Shown piece by piece: positions 36,654-45,353 of a stretch of 64,000 nucleotides of DNA. Below the pieces are notes generated by a model. The model searched no databases. It had not been told where the DNA came from and saw only the letters and a program-made list of their open reading frames with translations. The stretch's first letter is position 1. The number at the start of each line of letters is the position of its first letter. Source of the stretch: Candidatus Eiseniibacteriota bacterium (GTDB taxonomy: Bacteria > Orphanbacterota > Orphanbacteria > Orphanbacterales > Orphanbacteraceae); assembly GCA_029262235.1 (NCBI GenBank), contig JAJCZU010000001.1:29916-93915 (forward strand), written 5' to 3'. The position numbers were made by a program, and so were the translations under genes.

Positions 36654-37387
36654 GACCCTGCCCGCGACGGCGCCGTGGCCGCCTGTTCGAGTTCATCCTT
36701 GCGAATCGCTTCGTTAAGCGCCCGCTTCGAAATGCGTGTCACGAAAATCGTAACGATCACCGTGGCGGCAAGCCCCGCGGCGAACAGGATCTGCTGCCCC
36801 GCACCTCCTTCGACGTTCCCCGCGAAGAGATCCGAGATGTTTTTGACCGCGCTGCCGAGGTAGACGTACATCAGCGTTCCCGGCAGCATGCCGATCCATG
36901 AGGCGAAGAAGTACTGTTTGAAACTCACCTTCGTAATGCCGTACGCGTAGTTCAGCAGATTGAACGGAAAGACGGGAGAGAGCCTCGTGAGCAGCACGAT
37001 CTTGAAGCCCTCGCGTCCCACCGCTTCATCGATTGCCTGGAACTTGCGATTCGACTGCACCTTCGCTTCGACCCATCGCCGCGCGAGTTTGCGTCCGATC
37101 AGAAACGCCGCGGCCGCTCCGAGAGTCGCGCCGATCGAAACGGCGATGCCGCCGGTAACCAGGCCGAACACGAATCCGGCGCCGAGCGTCAGAAGGGAGC
37201 CGGGGATCAGAAACACGCAGGCCACGATGTAGGCGCCCGCTAAGAAAACCGGCCCTGCCGGCCCCATGTCCCCGGCGGCGGTCAGAAGGCGCTGAATCCA
37301 TTCGTTCACCGGGAGGTAGCGGAACAGGGCGAAGAGACCCGCGGCCACTGCCAGCGCGACGGCGATCCGGGCGGCGTTCGATTTCAT
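36650..37387 (-). CDS. TVP38/TMEM64 (SNARE-associated/DedA-like) membrane protein
   Basis: A 245-residue inner-membrane protein. The core VFLIPGSLLTLGAGFVFG, the charged loop FLIGRKLARRWVE, and FPFNLLNYAYGITKVSF with SWIGMLPGTLMYVYLGS are diagnostic of the TVP38/TMEM64 family, which relates to DedA lipid scramblase-type proteins. Of two adjacent ATG codons (37390, 37387), the second has better spacing from GGAGG. The gene overlaps the MerA-like gene and follows the polyferredoxin fusion by 47 bases, which supports a role in the same membrane redox process. Confidence 0.92.
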   Translation of the reverse strand: MKSNAARIAVALAVAAGLFALFRYLPVNEWIQRLLTAAGDMGPAGPVFLAGAYIVACVFLIPGSLLTLGAGFVFGLVTGGIAVSIGATLGAAAAFLIGRKLARRWVEAKVQSNRKFQAIDEAVGREGFKIVLLTRLSPVFPFNLLNYAYGITKVSFKQYFFASWIGMLPGTLMYVYLGSAVKNISDLFAGNVEGGAGQQILFAAGLAATVIVTIFVTRISKRALNEAIRKDELEQAATAPSRAGS

Positions 37388-37434
37388 CATGACCTCCGGC
37401 GGGGCAGGGGAGAAAGACAAAAGGCGTGGCGCGA

Positions 37435-39717
37435 CTACGATTCGCTCGTGAGTGCCGTCTTCGTTTCAGATGTTACAGCGGGATCGTCGCCGAACGAAAG
37501 AACGTCCATCGGGCATACCGTTACGCAGATCCCGCAGCCGATGCACGACGAGTCGTTGTTCGTCAGGGGTTCCTGTTTCAGCGCGTAGCTCATGACGTCG
37601 ATCCCGACCTGGCAGTTCCGTGTGCATTCCGTGCAGGCGATGCACTTGTCGTTCGACTTGATCTGAAATCGGCCGAACCACTTCGAATAAAGCCCCATGA
37701 GCTTCGCGAGCGGGCACCAGAAGCGGCACCACACTTTGCCGCCGAGAAACGGATAGAGCGTGACCGGCAGGATCCCGACGAGCCAGACGTCGACGTAGAT
37801 CCGGTAGATGTGCAGGCCCGCCTCGGAGGGCGCGCGCACGAATGCGATCGAGTCCTTGATCAGGATGCCGACCGTGACGACGATTGCGAAAATGAGAACG
37901 GCCATGTTCATCCATTCCCAGCGAATCGTCCCCTTCCCCTTGGGGGCGAGATGCCGCCAGCGGTCACCGAGCGTTTCCGCAAGGCCGCCGCACCCGCAGA
38001 TCCACGAGCAGAACCGCTTGCCATGGAAGAACGACAGAATCGGAATGAGAACGAAAGTGAGCACCACGCCCCAGATAATCCAGATCTGGTGCGGGTCGTA
38101 GAAGAACGTATAGAAGAAGAGCGGCCACGCGTAGACGACGCCGTAAGAGCGCCACGCCTGACCCGCGAACTGCGGATCGTTTGCGAGCGTATCGCCGACC
38201 CAGTGCATCTGCACGGCCCACTGAAACAGAAATTCGGGAATCAGAAAGAAGAAGATCCACTGAAAGCCGATCAGGGAGACGTAGCGCCAGATCTGGAAGC
38301 TGTCCCTGCGGTCGAAGCCCCAGCGTTTCATTGCCTGAATGCCGAACACGGTCATGAGCACGGTATAGAGAACCGTGTACCAGAACGACCACGGCCGGTT
38401 GCCGAACGAAAGCGCTTCGTATCCCCAGCCGCGGAACGGCCAGAACTCTTCGCCGTTGCCGACTTTCGCGCCGTACGCGGTGAAGCACGCGAGAAACGAA
38501 ATGCCGAGCCACGAGTACTTGTTGCCGCGCGACGCCGTTACGAAGAGCGCCGCGATCGCGACCAGCGCGAGTGCGCCGCTTGCGATCGGCGGCACGTTTG
38601 CGGCGAGTCCGGCCATGCGCGTGTCGGGCCCGTAGAGAGCGGCGAAGAAGAGGGCCGCGATCGTAAGGCCGAGGCTCGCGAGCCAGTTGCCGTGCCATTC
38701 GTTCTCGAGTCGAATGCCGACCGATCGCAGGAATCCGACCGGTAGTTCGGCGCCGACCAGTACGAACGCGTGGTCGAATTTTCGTTCTTCTTCGCGTTTC
38801 GTACCGCCGTCCTTTCGCTCGAGCGTGTACGCGTTCGTATCGAAGCGAAGCACGTTCGACTCGTAGATGACCTCGATCCGCCCGGCACTCACTGCGGCTT
38901 TCAACTGGCGCTCGTTGTCCTTGAACACGCGCCCGAACTCCGCGCCCCGATAGCTGAGGGTCACGCGGTTCGCCTCGGAGAGCACGAGCGCGGCTTCGAT
39001 CGCGCTGTTTCCGCCGCCCACGACGAGAATATCTTCGCCCTCGTAAATGCGCGGCGAGTAAAGGCGGTGATAGACGCGTTCCTGCTCTTCGCCCGGAACG
39101 CCGAGCTTGCGCGGGTTGCCGCGCTGGCCGATCGCGATGATGACGCGCCGCGCGCGATACTCGCTCTTCGATGTCTTCACGACGAACGGCGCTTTTTTAT
39201 CCGCGCGCGTAATCGACTCGACGCCTTCCTCGCGTCGCACGTCGAGATCGTTTTCCGTAATCATCTCGTTCCAGCGCGCGACGAGATCTTCTTTCCGCGC
39301 GCCGTCGAGCCAGAGCTTGCCCTTGGGCGGCTTGCTGTCGGGTTCGGCGTACACCCATTTCTTCTCGGGAAAGTTTTCGATCGTGTTCGCGATCTTGCTC
39401 TTCTCGAGCAGAAGGCACGAAAGCCCCGCTTCTTTCGCTTCGAGCGCCGCGTTCAGTCCGGCCGCGCCCGCGCCCGCGATCACGACGTCATAGACGTTCG
39501 AGTCGCTCCCTTTCGCGCCGGGAAGCGAGGCGATGTGATGAATGACTTCGTACCCCTGTTCCATCGCGAGCTTGATGACGGGGGCGCCGGCGAGATCGCC
39601 GATGATATACATGTCGTCGACGTTCGACTCGTTGTGCGCGCGCAGTTCCGGGCGCCGGTTCGGCATGTTCGCCGTATCGAGCAACCGGTCGAGAGGGCGT
39701 TTGATGAAGTTCAGCAT
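37435..39717 (-). CDS. FAD/NAD(P)-oxidoreductase fused to NapH-type membrane polyferredoxin
   Basis: A 760-residue fusion. The flavin half carries FAD-binding VVIAGAGAAGLNAALEA (about residue 80) and NAD(P)-binding ILVVGGGNSAIEAALVL (about 230), as in thioredoxin reductases. Unusually, a segment like a C-terminal FAD loop (MYIIGDLAGAPVIKLAMEQG) lies at residues ~36-55, before the first nucleotide fold. From ~350 on are several membrane helices, two NapH/CcoG-type Cys motifs (CSWICGCGG and WCRFWCPLAKLM), and two 4Fe-4S sets (CIACTECTRNC, CIGCGICVTVCP). It probably passes electrons from NAD(P)H through flavin and clusters to or across the membrane. It is co-transcribed with TVP38 and the Cys-rich gene. 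Confidence 0.9.
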   Translation of the reverse strand: MLNFIKRPLDRLLDTANMPNRRPELRAHNESNVDDMYIIGDLAGAPVIKLAMEQGYEVIHHIASLPGAKGSDSNVYDVVIAGAGAAGLNAALEAKEAGLSCLLLEKSKIANTIENFPEKKWVYAEPDSKPPKGKLWLDGARKEDLVARWNEMITENDLDVRREEGVESITRADKKAPFVVKTSKSEYRARRVIIAIGQRGNPRKLGVPGEEQERVYHRLYSPRIYEGEDILVVGGGNSAIEAALVLSEANRVTLSYRGAEFGRVFKDNERQLKAAVSAGRIEVIYESNVLRFDTNAYTLERKDGGTKREEERKFDHAFVLVGAELPVGFLRSVGIRLENEWHGNWLASLGLTIAALFFAALYGPDTRMAGLAANVPPIASGALALVAIAALFVTASRGNKYSWLGISFLACFTAYGAKVGNGEEFWPFRGWGYEALSFGNRPWSFWYTVLYTVLMTVFGIQAMKRWGFDRRDSFQIWRYVSLIGFQWIFFFLIPEFLFQWAVQMHWVGDTLANDPQFAGQAWRSYGVVYAWPLFFYTFFYDPHQIWIIWGVVLTFVLIPILSFFHGKRFCSWICGCGGLAETLGDRWRHLAPKGKGTIRWEWMNMAVLIFAIVVTVGILIKDSIAFVRAPSEAGLHIYRIYVDVWLVGILPVTLYPFLGGKVWCRFWCPLAKLMGLYSKWFGRFQIKSNDKCIACTECTRNCQVGIDVMSYALKQEPLTNNDSSCIGCGICVTVCPMDVLSFGDDPAVTSETKTALTSES

Positions 39718-39736
39718 GAAGTCGTTCGGTCCTCTC

Positions 39737-40423
39737 TCAGGTCGGGTTCACTTCGGATCGTGCCGCGGGTTCGAGAGCGCGGCCGCAGTGAAGGCACGCG
39801 CTTGCGGAAGGATGGTTCGCTTTCCCGCATGCTGGACATCGAAGGGAAGCTCTCGTGGTCGGGACCTTGCGAAGGCCGGTCGCATGGAACTCCGTTTCAC
39901 GCGATTGTCTGGCCAGCACCATGCCGAGACCGACCACGTTCAGTGCAAAGCCGAGCGCGAACGAAGAACCGGCCGGAATCCCCTTGCGAACGGCCGCGAA
40001 TGCCGCGGCTCCTCCAAACATCACGCCGAGCAGCACATAGCAGCCGATCCAGAACGGGAGGCCGATCCGGCTCATGCGGTGCGGTGCCGAGTCGGCCTGA
40101 AAGAGAGCGCCGCGCGGTTCGATCCCGGCGGTCAGAGGGTCGAGGCCGCCGGTGCGTTCGAGTTCGTGAAAGTGTTCCAGGCACGCGGGAGAGCAGAGAG
40201 GAATCACGCGGCCTTTATAGAGACCGGAATGTTCGGCAGACGTGTGGGCGTTTCCGCAGAGCAGGCAGGGCGATGAGTCTTCAGCCAGGGCCGCCGGGCC
40301 GGCGTATGCCCCGGCGAGAATCAGCAGGCACGAAAACAGCAGCGTGATCCGGTTCGTCAATGTGTTCGTAACCTTTCGCGTCGCGCGGGCGATTCCAGAG
40401 TCGCGATGAGCGTTCTTCGCCAT
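39737..40423 (-). CDS. Cys-rich membrane protein with TRASH-like and zinc-ribbon motifs
   Basis: A 228-residue protein of unrecognised family. A hydrophobic signal-like segment (~26-48) is followed by CLLCGNAH and, after ~20 residues, PLCSPACLEHF. This C-x2-C then C-x3-C spacing resembles TRASH-type metal-binding domains. Two membrane helices follow (~120-170), then a C-terminal zinc ribbon CPACGKANHPSASACLHCG. It ends 20 bases before the polyferredoxin fusion and is probably first in that operon. A heavy-metal sensor, metallochaperone or redox-partner role is plausible but unproven. No Shine-Dalgarno sequence is evident at ATG 40423. Confidence 0.7.
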   Translation of the reverse strand: MAKNAHRDSGIARATRKVTNTLTNRITLLFSCLLILAGAYAGPAALAEDSSPCLLCGNAHTSAEHSGLYKGRVIPLCSPACLEHFHELERTGGLDPLTAGIEPRGALFQADSAPHRMSRIGLPFWIGCYVLLGVMFGGAAAFAAVRKGIPAGSSFALGFALNVVGLGMVLARQSRETEFHATGLRKVPTTRASLRCPACGKANHPSASACLHCGRALEPAARSEVNPT

Positions 40424-40488
40424 TACGTACGAACCATACCGGGAGTGACCGGCCGAGTCGAGTCATTCGCAGCGCCGGCGGACGGGGG

Positions 40489-42003
40489 CTACGTAACGGC
40501 CGGATCCCGCTTCAGATGTTCCGGCACGATCCGATTCTCCAGCAGATCGAACAGAAGCTCGGTCAGGATGGCGAGCAGCGCGGCCGGAATCGCGCCTTCG
40601 AGAATCAGCGACGTGTCGTTCAGCGCGAGGCCCGTGACGATCGGCTCGCCGAGTCCGCCGGCGCCGATGAATGCCGCGAGGGTCGCCGTACCGATGTTGA
40701 TCACCGCCGCGGTCTTGATGCCGGCGAGAATGAGCGGTGCCGCGAGCGGGATCTCGACGTGCCGCAGACGTTGCCAGGCGGTGAGTCCGATGCCGCGCGC
40801 AACGCGCTTCAGATTCGGGTCGATCGCGAGCAGCGCGGCCGTCGTATTGCGCAGAATGGGGAGAAGCGCGTAGAGAAAGAGCGCGACGATCGCCGGCCGG
40901 AAGCCGATGCCGAGCACCGGGATCATGAACGCGAGCAGCGCGATCGAGGGAATCGTCTGCAGCAGGCCGGCGAGATAGAGAACGGGGCGGGCGAGGGCGC
41001 GTGTGCGATAGATCAGCACGCCGAGCGGAACGGCAACGAGAATGCCGAGTGCGAGCGCGATGAGCGTGAGCTGCAAGTGCCGTGCTCCGCGCCGCACCAC
41101 CGCGTCGAGGCGGCTCTCACGCACGGGCGGGCGGGTTCGATCTGACGACAGGGCCTCGTTCCCGCCGGGCCTCTCTTCCAGGAATTCGTGCGCCACTTCC
41201 GCGAACGTGCGGTCGTCGAGAAGCACCTTGCCGTTCATGGCGCGCATGGCCGCTTCGTCGATCGTGCCCGCAAGGCGCTCCAGCACGGGCCGGACGCGCG
41301 CTTCGACTCCGGGCGCCACGAGAGGGGCGGCCTGATACTCGGGAAAATAGCCGCGATCGTCCGCGAGCAGCACGAGGTCGTACTTCTGTATGTCGCCGTC
41401 CGTCGAATAGCAGTCGGTGGCGTCAAGGTTCTTCGTCCGCATCGCCTCGTAGGCGAGACCGTGTTCGATTCCCGCAGGCTTCTGCGGAAGTCCGTAGCGT
41501 GCGGCAAGCCCGGGCCATCCGTCCTGCCGGTTCAGAAACTCGTGACTGAAGGCGATGGCGAGCCCGGGGTGCGCGGCGAGATCGCCGATCGATGTGAGCG
41601 ACAATCGTTCGGCCGTCTCCCGGCGTACCGCGATCGCATATGTGTTGTCGAACCCGAGCGAGGGAAGGAACGCGAGCCCCGTTTCTTCGCGCACGACACT
41701 CTGGAGGTCGGAAAACGAGGAGCGCGTTTCGCGCTTCAGAATCGCCTGTTCGATCGTGCCCGAGTACTCGGGGTAGAGATCGATTTCACCGTTTCGAAGT
41801 GCTTCGTAACAGACGAGGGTTCCGCCGAGGCCGAAGCGGCGCTCGACACGGATCCCTTCGCGCTCGAGCGCCCGGGCGAGCAGTTCGCCGAGAATGTATC
41901 CTTCCGTGAAGTTCTTCGAGCCTACGCGAATCGTTTCTTCGGCATGAGCCGAATGCGGGGTGAAAACGGCAAGGGTCGCTATGACGGCGAGGGTGCGTTT
42001 CAT
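40489..42003 (-). CDS. Fused osmoprotectant-type ABC binding protein and permease
   Basis: A 504-residue fusion for uptake of glycine betaine, choline or similar compounds. After a signal-like segment (PHSAHA), residues ~20-275 form an OpuAC-type binding domain (VGSKNFTEGYILGELLARAL, GEIDLYPEYSGTIEQ, LDATDCYSTDGDIQKYDLVLL). Residues ~300-500 form the permease domain with LQTIPSIALLAFMIPVLGIG, RNTTAALLAIDP and the ATPase-coupling EIPLAAPLILAGIKTA. In Bacillus OpuB/OpuC these are separate polypeptides; fused forms are known. ATG 42003 overlaps the ATPase gene by four bases (ATGA). Confidence 0.92.
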   Translation of the reverse strand: MKRTLAVIATLAVFTPHSAHAEETIRVGSKNFTEGYILGELLARALEREGIRVERRFGLGGTLVCYEALRNGEIDLYPEYSGTIEQAILKRETRSSFSDLQSVVREETGLAFLPSLGFDNTYAIAVRRETAERLSLTSIGDLAAHPGLAIAFSHEFLNRQDGWPGLAARYGLPQKPAGIEHGLAYEAMRTKNLDATDCYSTDGDIQKYDLVLLADDRGYFPEYQAAPLVAPGVEARVRPVLERLAGTIDEAAMRAMNGKVLLDDRTFAEVAHEFLEERPGGNEALSSDRTRPPVRESRLDAVVRRGARHLQLTLIALALGILVAVPLGVLIYRTRALARPVLYLAGLLQTIPSIALLAFMIPVLGIGFRPAIVALFLYALLPILRNTTAALLAIDPNLKRVARGIGLTAWQRLRHVEIPLAAPLILAGIKTAAVINIGTATLAAFIGAGGLGEPIVTGLALNDTSLILEGAIPAALLAILTELLFDLLENRIVPEHLKRDPAVT

Positions 42004-42734
42004 CGCGACTCCTCGTACGCGCGAAAAAAGCCGGCTACGAAATCGTTTGCCGGCTGCGCCAGGATCGTCTGCGTTTCCGCCTGCTGCTCGACGCGCCCCT
42101 CGTTCACGACGACGATCTCGTCGGCCAGCTTCTGCGCCTCGTGCAGGTCGTGCGTCACGAGCACGATCGTCCGCCTGCCCGCTTCGCGAATGCGTTCGAA
42201 CTCGCGATGCACCTCGCCGCGCGTCAGCGGGTCGAGCGCGCCGAACGGCTCGTCGAGCAGGAACAGCGGCGGGTCGAGCATCATCGCGCGGCAAAGGCCC
42301 ACGCGCTGCATTTCGCCGCCCGAAAGTTCGTGCGGGTGACGCGTCTCGTAATGTTCCGGGAGTTCGACGAGCGCCATGAGTTCGCGAACGCGCGCGCTGC
42401 GGCGCGCCCCGTCCCAGCCGTTCATCTCGGCGAGAATCGCGATGTTGCGCGCGACATTCCAATGCGGGAACAGGCCGATTCCCTGCACCGCGTAACCGAT
42501 TTTTCTGCGAAGCTGGGGAAGCTCGCCGTAATCGACCGGCGCGTCGAAGACCCGCACGCTGCCGGCGTCCGGACGGACCATGCCGTTGATCATCTGGAGA
42601 AGGGTGGACTTGCCGCTGCCGCTCGGGCCGATGATCGCCGTCGTTCGATTGGCCGGGATCGAAAGTGAAACGGATTCGGCCGCAATCTCCCGCCCGTAGC
42701 GTTTCGAAACCGAATCGAACTGAACGACGCTCAT
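42000..42734 (-). CDS. Osmoprotectant-type ABC ATPase
   Basis: A 244-residue ABC ATPase. Walker A is GPSGSGKST, the Q-loop region is IGYAVQGIGLFPHWNVARNI (a ProV/OpuA hallmark), the signature is LSGGEMQRVG, and Walker B is LFLLDEPFGALDPLTRG. It lacks the C-terminal CBS domains of some osmoregulated ATPases, so activity may not be gated by ionic strength. GGGAGACC precedes ATG 42734, and the 3' end overlaps the fused binding-protein/permease gene. Confidence 0.94.
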   Translation of the reverse strand: MSVVQFDSVSKRYGREIAAESVSLSIPANRTTAIIGPSGSGKSTLLQMINGMVRPDAGSVRVFDAPVDYGELPQLRRKIGYAVQGIGLFPHWNVARNIAILAEMNGWDGARRSARVRELMALVELPEHYETRHPHELSGGEMQRVGLCRAMMLDPPLFLLDEPFGALDPLTRGEVHREFERIREAGRRTIVLVTHDLHEAQKLADEIVVVNEGRVEQQAETQTILAQPANDFVAGFFRAYEESR

Positions 42735-42755
42735 GGTCTCCCTGCTGCGCCCGCG

Positions 42756-43907
42756 TTACTTCTCGTCTGCGTCTCCGGGGAACGCAAAGTGCGTCGTAAC
42801 GTCCGCGCGGTCATCGTGGCGTTCGATCGCGAGCGCGATCAGCTTGTGCAGCAGCTCGTCGTACGGAATGCCGCTGGCATCCCACATCTTCGAGTACATC
42901 GAAATCGGCGTGAAGCCGGGAATCGTGTTGATTTCGTTCAGGTAGATCGTGCCGTCGTTTCTGTCGAGCAGGAAGTCGACGCGCGCCATCCCCGCGCATT
43001 CTGCCGCGACGAATGCCCGGCATGCCGCCTCCTGCACCGCGGCGATCGTCTTCTTCGGAAGGTCGGCCGGAATGTAGAGCGCGCTCGTGTCGTCGACGTA
43101 CTTTGCGGCGTAGTCGTAGAACTCGCCGGCGGGGACGATCTCACCCGGCAGTGAGGCAGCGGGCTCGTCGTTCCCGAGCACGCTGCATTCGATTTCGCGC
43201 GCGTCGATCCCCTCTTCGATCACGATCTTCGTGTCGTACTTCGCCGCCTCGTTCATCGCATCGTCCAGATACGCAAGGTCGGCAATTTTCGAAATGCCGA
43301 CGCTCGACCCCATGTTGGCCGGCTTCACGAAGAGCGGCAGCTTCAACGATTCGATCCGTGCGCGCACGAAGTCCGGGTCGCGACGCCACACCGCGCGACT
43401 TACGGCGACCCACGGCGCAACGTCGAGACCCGCGTCGCGCGCGATCCGCTTGAACAGATCCTTGTCCATGCAGAGCGATGATCCCGCGACACCCGAACCG
43501 ACGTACGGGATGCCCGTCAGCTCGAGAAAGCCCTGCACGGTGCCGTCTTCGCCCATGGGTCCGTGCAGCACGGGAAAGATCACGTCGACGGGGCCACGGG
43601 CGGACGGATTCGCGACAAGGGAGCCGAGACCGCCGCGTGCGCGATCTTCGTCCGAGATCTCGTTGTGATAGGCGGGTTTCGGGCCGCCGAGCCTGAGCTT
43701 CGACTGCTGGGCGAGAAGCGCGTGCGCTTTCGGATGCACGATCCATTCGCCCTCGCGCGTGATCCCGATCGGGACGACTTCGTAGCGCCCGGAAACGCGC
43801 AACGTGTCCATCACGGCTTTCGCCGAAACGAGGGATACGTCGTGCTCTCCCGAGCGCCCGCCGAAAAGAACGCCGATCCGAAGCTTCTGCTGTTCCCTTG
43901 ATGTCAC
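42756..43907 (-). CDS. ddl: D-alanine--D-alanine ligase
   Basis: A 383-residue ATP-grasp enzyme making the D-Ala-D-Ala dipeptide of peptidoglycan. Motifs in order: IGVLFGGRSGEHDVSLVSA at the N-terminus, GPMGEDGTVQGFLELTGIPYVG, the ATP-binding LPLFVKPANMGSSVGISK, and EINTIPGFTP with metal ligands near the C-terminus. The length fits the DdlA-type. The GTG start at 43907 is chosen; a TTG at 43913 has better spacing from AGGAG and would add two residues. The gene is not in a mur cluster, but follows the VOC and SDR genes on the same strand. Confidence 0.95.
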   Translation of the reverse strand: MTSREQQKLRIGVLFGGRSGEHDVSLVSAKAVMDTLRVSGRYEVVPIGITREGEWIVHPKAHALLAQQSKLRLGGPKPAYHNEISDEDRARGGLGSLVANPSARGPVDVIFPVLHGPMGEDGTVQGFLELTGIPYVGSGVAGSSLCMDKDLFKRIARDAGLDVAPWVAVSRAVWRRDPDFVRARIESLKLPLFVKPANMGSSVGISKIADLAYLDDAMNEAAKYDTKIVIEEGIDAREIECSVLGNDEPAASLPGEIVPAGEFYDYAAKYVDDTSALYIPADLPKKTIAAVQEAACRAFVAAECAGMARVDFLLDRNDGTIYLNEINTIPGFTPISMYSKMWDASGIPYDELLHKLIALAIERHDDRADVTTHFAFPGDADEK

Positions 43908-43972
43908 TTTCAATCTCGCTCCTGCATAAGTCGATTTATTGATGTATGGCCTTTGCGCCGGCCCGTTCGCTG

Positions 43973-44362
43973 CTACTGAATCGGGCTCGCAAGCTCGATC
44001 AACACGCCGTCCGGGTCGCGAACATAGGCGACTGTCTGCCCCCACGCTTTGTCGGCGGCGGGCCGGAGGCGCAGGGCGCCGGCCTCGACGGCCCGGTCGT
44101 AGGCGGCCGCGACGTCATCGGTTGTGAACGTCAGCTCGATTGCCGGCGCGCGATCCTTCGGGTCGGGGTCGCGAAACCCGAGCGGCAGATTTTCTTTCGC
44201 GAGTTCGAGCGCCACGAACGCAAGCGCGACACTGCCGGTGTCCATTTCCGCGTAGTCGCCGCTCTCGTGAACGAAGCGGGGCGTGAGCCCGAACGCTTCT
44301 TCGTAAAACCGGACGCTGCGCTCTACGCTTTTTACGTAAAGGATCGTATGCGTGAACTTCAT
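43973..44362 (-). CDS. VOC/glyoxalase-family protein
   Basis: A 129-residue protein with two beta-alpha-beta-beta-beta modules. It opens KFTHTILYVKSVERSVRFYEEAFGL, and has the metal/substrate segments AFVALELA and YVRDPDGVLIELASP, resembling lactoylglutathione lyase-like proteins. Candidate metal ligands are His5, Glu in the first module and Glu124. The methylglyoxal-glutathione activity is not assured because many VOC proteins bind other ligands. ATG 44362 overlaps the SDR stop by four bases, so translation is coupled. Confidence 0.85.
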   Translation of the reverse strand: MKFTHTILYVKSVERSVRFYEEAFGLTPRFVHESGDYAEMDTGSVALAFVALELAKENLPLGFRDPDPKDRAPAIELTFTTDDVAAAYDRAVEAGALRLRPAADKAWGQTVAYVRDPDGVLIELASPIQ

Positions 44363-45198
44363 GTCGTTTCGTCCTCGATCATGGCGCCGTACCCTTCACG
44401 AAAAGTAGGGTATCGAAATACGAACCCCGTGGCGCGCATGCGATCGCTTCGCACGCGCTTGCTCCCGCGACCCGCGGCCGCGCTGCCTTCATCGTGCGCC
44501 GGCGGCGGAACGCCGAGTCGCTTCGCGATCCATTCGTACACTTCGCGCAGGTCGGCCTGGTCACAGTCCGTGCCATTATAGATGGCCGCGGGCGATTTCA
44601 CCCGCATCAAGTGCGCGGCCGCACGCGCGGCGTCGTCGGCATGAATGCGGTTCGTGAATTGAGAAGTGCGCGGCGTGCGGGCGCTGCTGTCGCGTACGCG
44701 ATCGAGCAGCCGCGTGCGGCCCGGGCCGTAGATTCCGCCGTAGCGGAGCGCAATATTGGGAACGGTCAGCTCCGCAAGAACGCTTTCCGCCTCCAGCAGG
44801 ATCCGGCCCGTGTAGCGGGAAGGCTCTGTCGGCGAGCTCTCGTCGACTTCCTCGCCGTTTGTCTGCCCGTAAACGGATGTGCTCGATGTGAAAAGAACAC
44901 GCGAGACACCTGCTTCGCGCGCGCGCGCGATCGCGTTGCCGAGTCCGTCGACGTAGGCTGCGCGATACGCGTCTTCGCCCGACCCGCTTGCGGCCGCGGC
45001 GTAGATCAGCCAGTCGATCCGCGCGGGGAGCGCGCCCCAGGTGGAAGGGCGCGTCAGGTCGCCCGCAACGGGCTTGATCGGGTGCGGGATCTTCGCGGCG
45101 TTCCGCCGCAGCCCACAGACCGCGTGCCCCTCGTCCGCGAGAATGAGCCCGATCCTCGAGCCGACGTCGCCGCAGCCCGCAATCAGCACGTTCTTCAT
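44359..45198 (-). CDS. NAD-dependent epimerase/dehydratase-like SDR (YeeZ-type)
   Basis: A 279-residue extended-SDR-like protein. The nucleotide loop is VLIAGCGDVGSRIG at the N-terminus, a second contact is AGDLTRPS, the active-site Ser/Tyr region is VLFTSSTSVYGQTNGE, followed by RYGGIYGPGRTRLLDRV. The arrangement matches the YeeZ family of E. coli, of unknown substrate. CCGGAGGG precedes ATG 45198. Its 3' end overlaps the VOC gene. Confidence 0.85.
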   Translation of the reverse strand: MKNVLIAGCGDVGSRIGLILADEGHAVCGLRRNAAKIPHPIKPVAGDLTRPSTWGALPARIDWLIYAAAASGSGEDAYRAAYVDGLGNAIARAREAGVSRVLFTSSTSVYGQTNGEEVDESSPTEPSRYTGRILLEAESVLAELTVPNIALRYGGIYGPGRTRLLDRVRDSSARTPRTSQFTNRIHADDAARAAAHLMRVKSPAAIYNGTDCDQADLREVYEWIAKRLGVPPPAHDEGSAAAGRGSKRVRSDRMRATGFVFRYPTFREGYGAMIEDETT

Positions 45199-45353
45199 CG
45201 GGACCCTCCGGGAAAGAGGTGGCTGTTCGCACGAGGCGTAGCATAATGTGAAACTGAGCGGGTGTTCATGCTGTTCACCGTTCAGGCGTGGTTGCGATCG
45301 TTCCCGGCCAGCCTTGCCCCGATTCAGGTTTCGTTCAAGGAGTTTTCGTTTTC

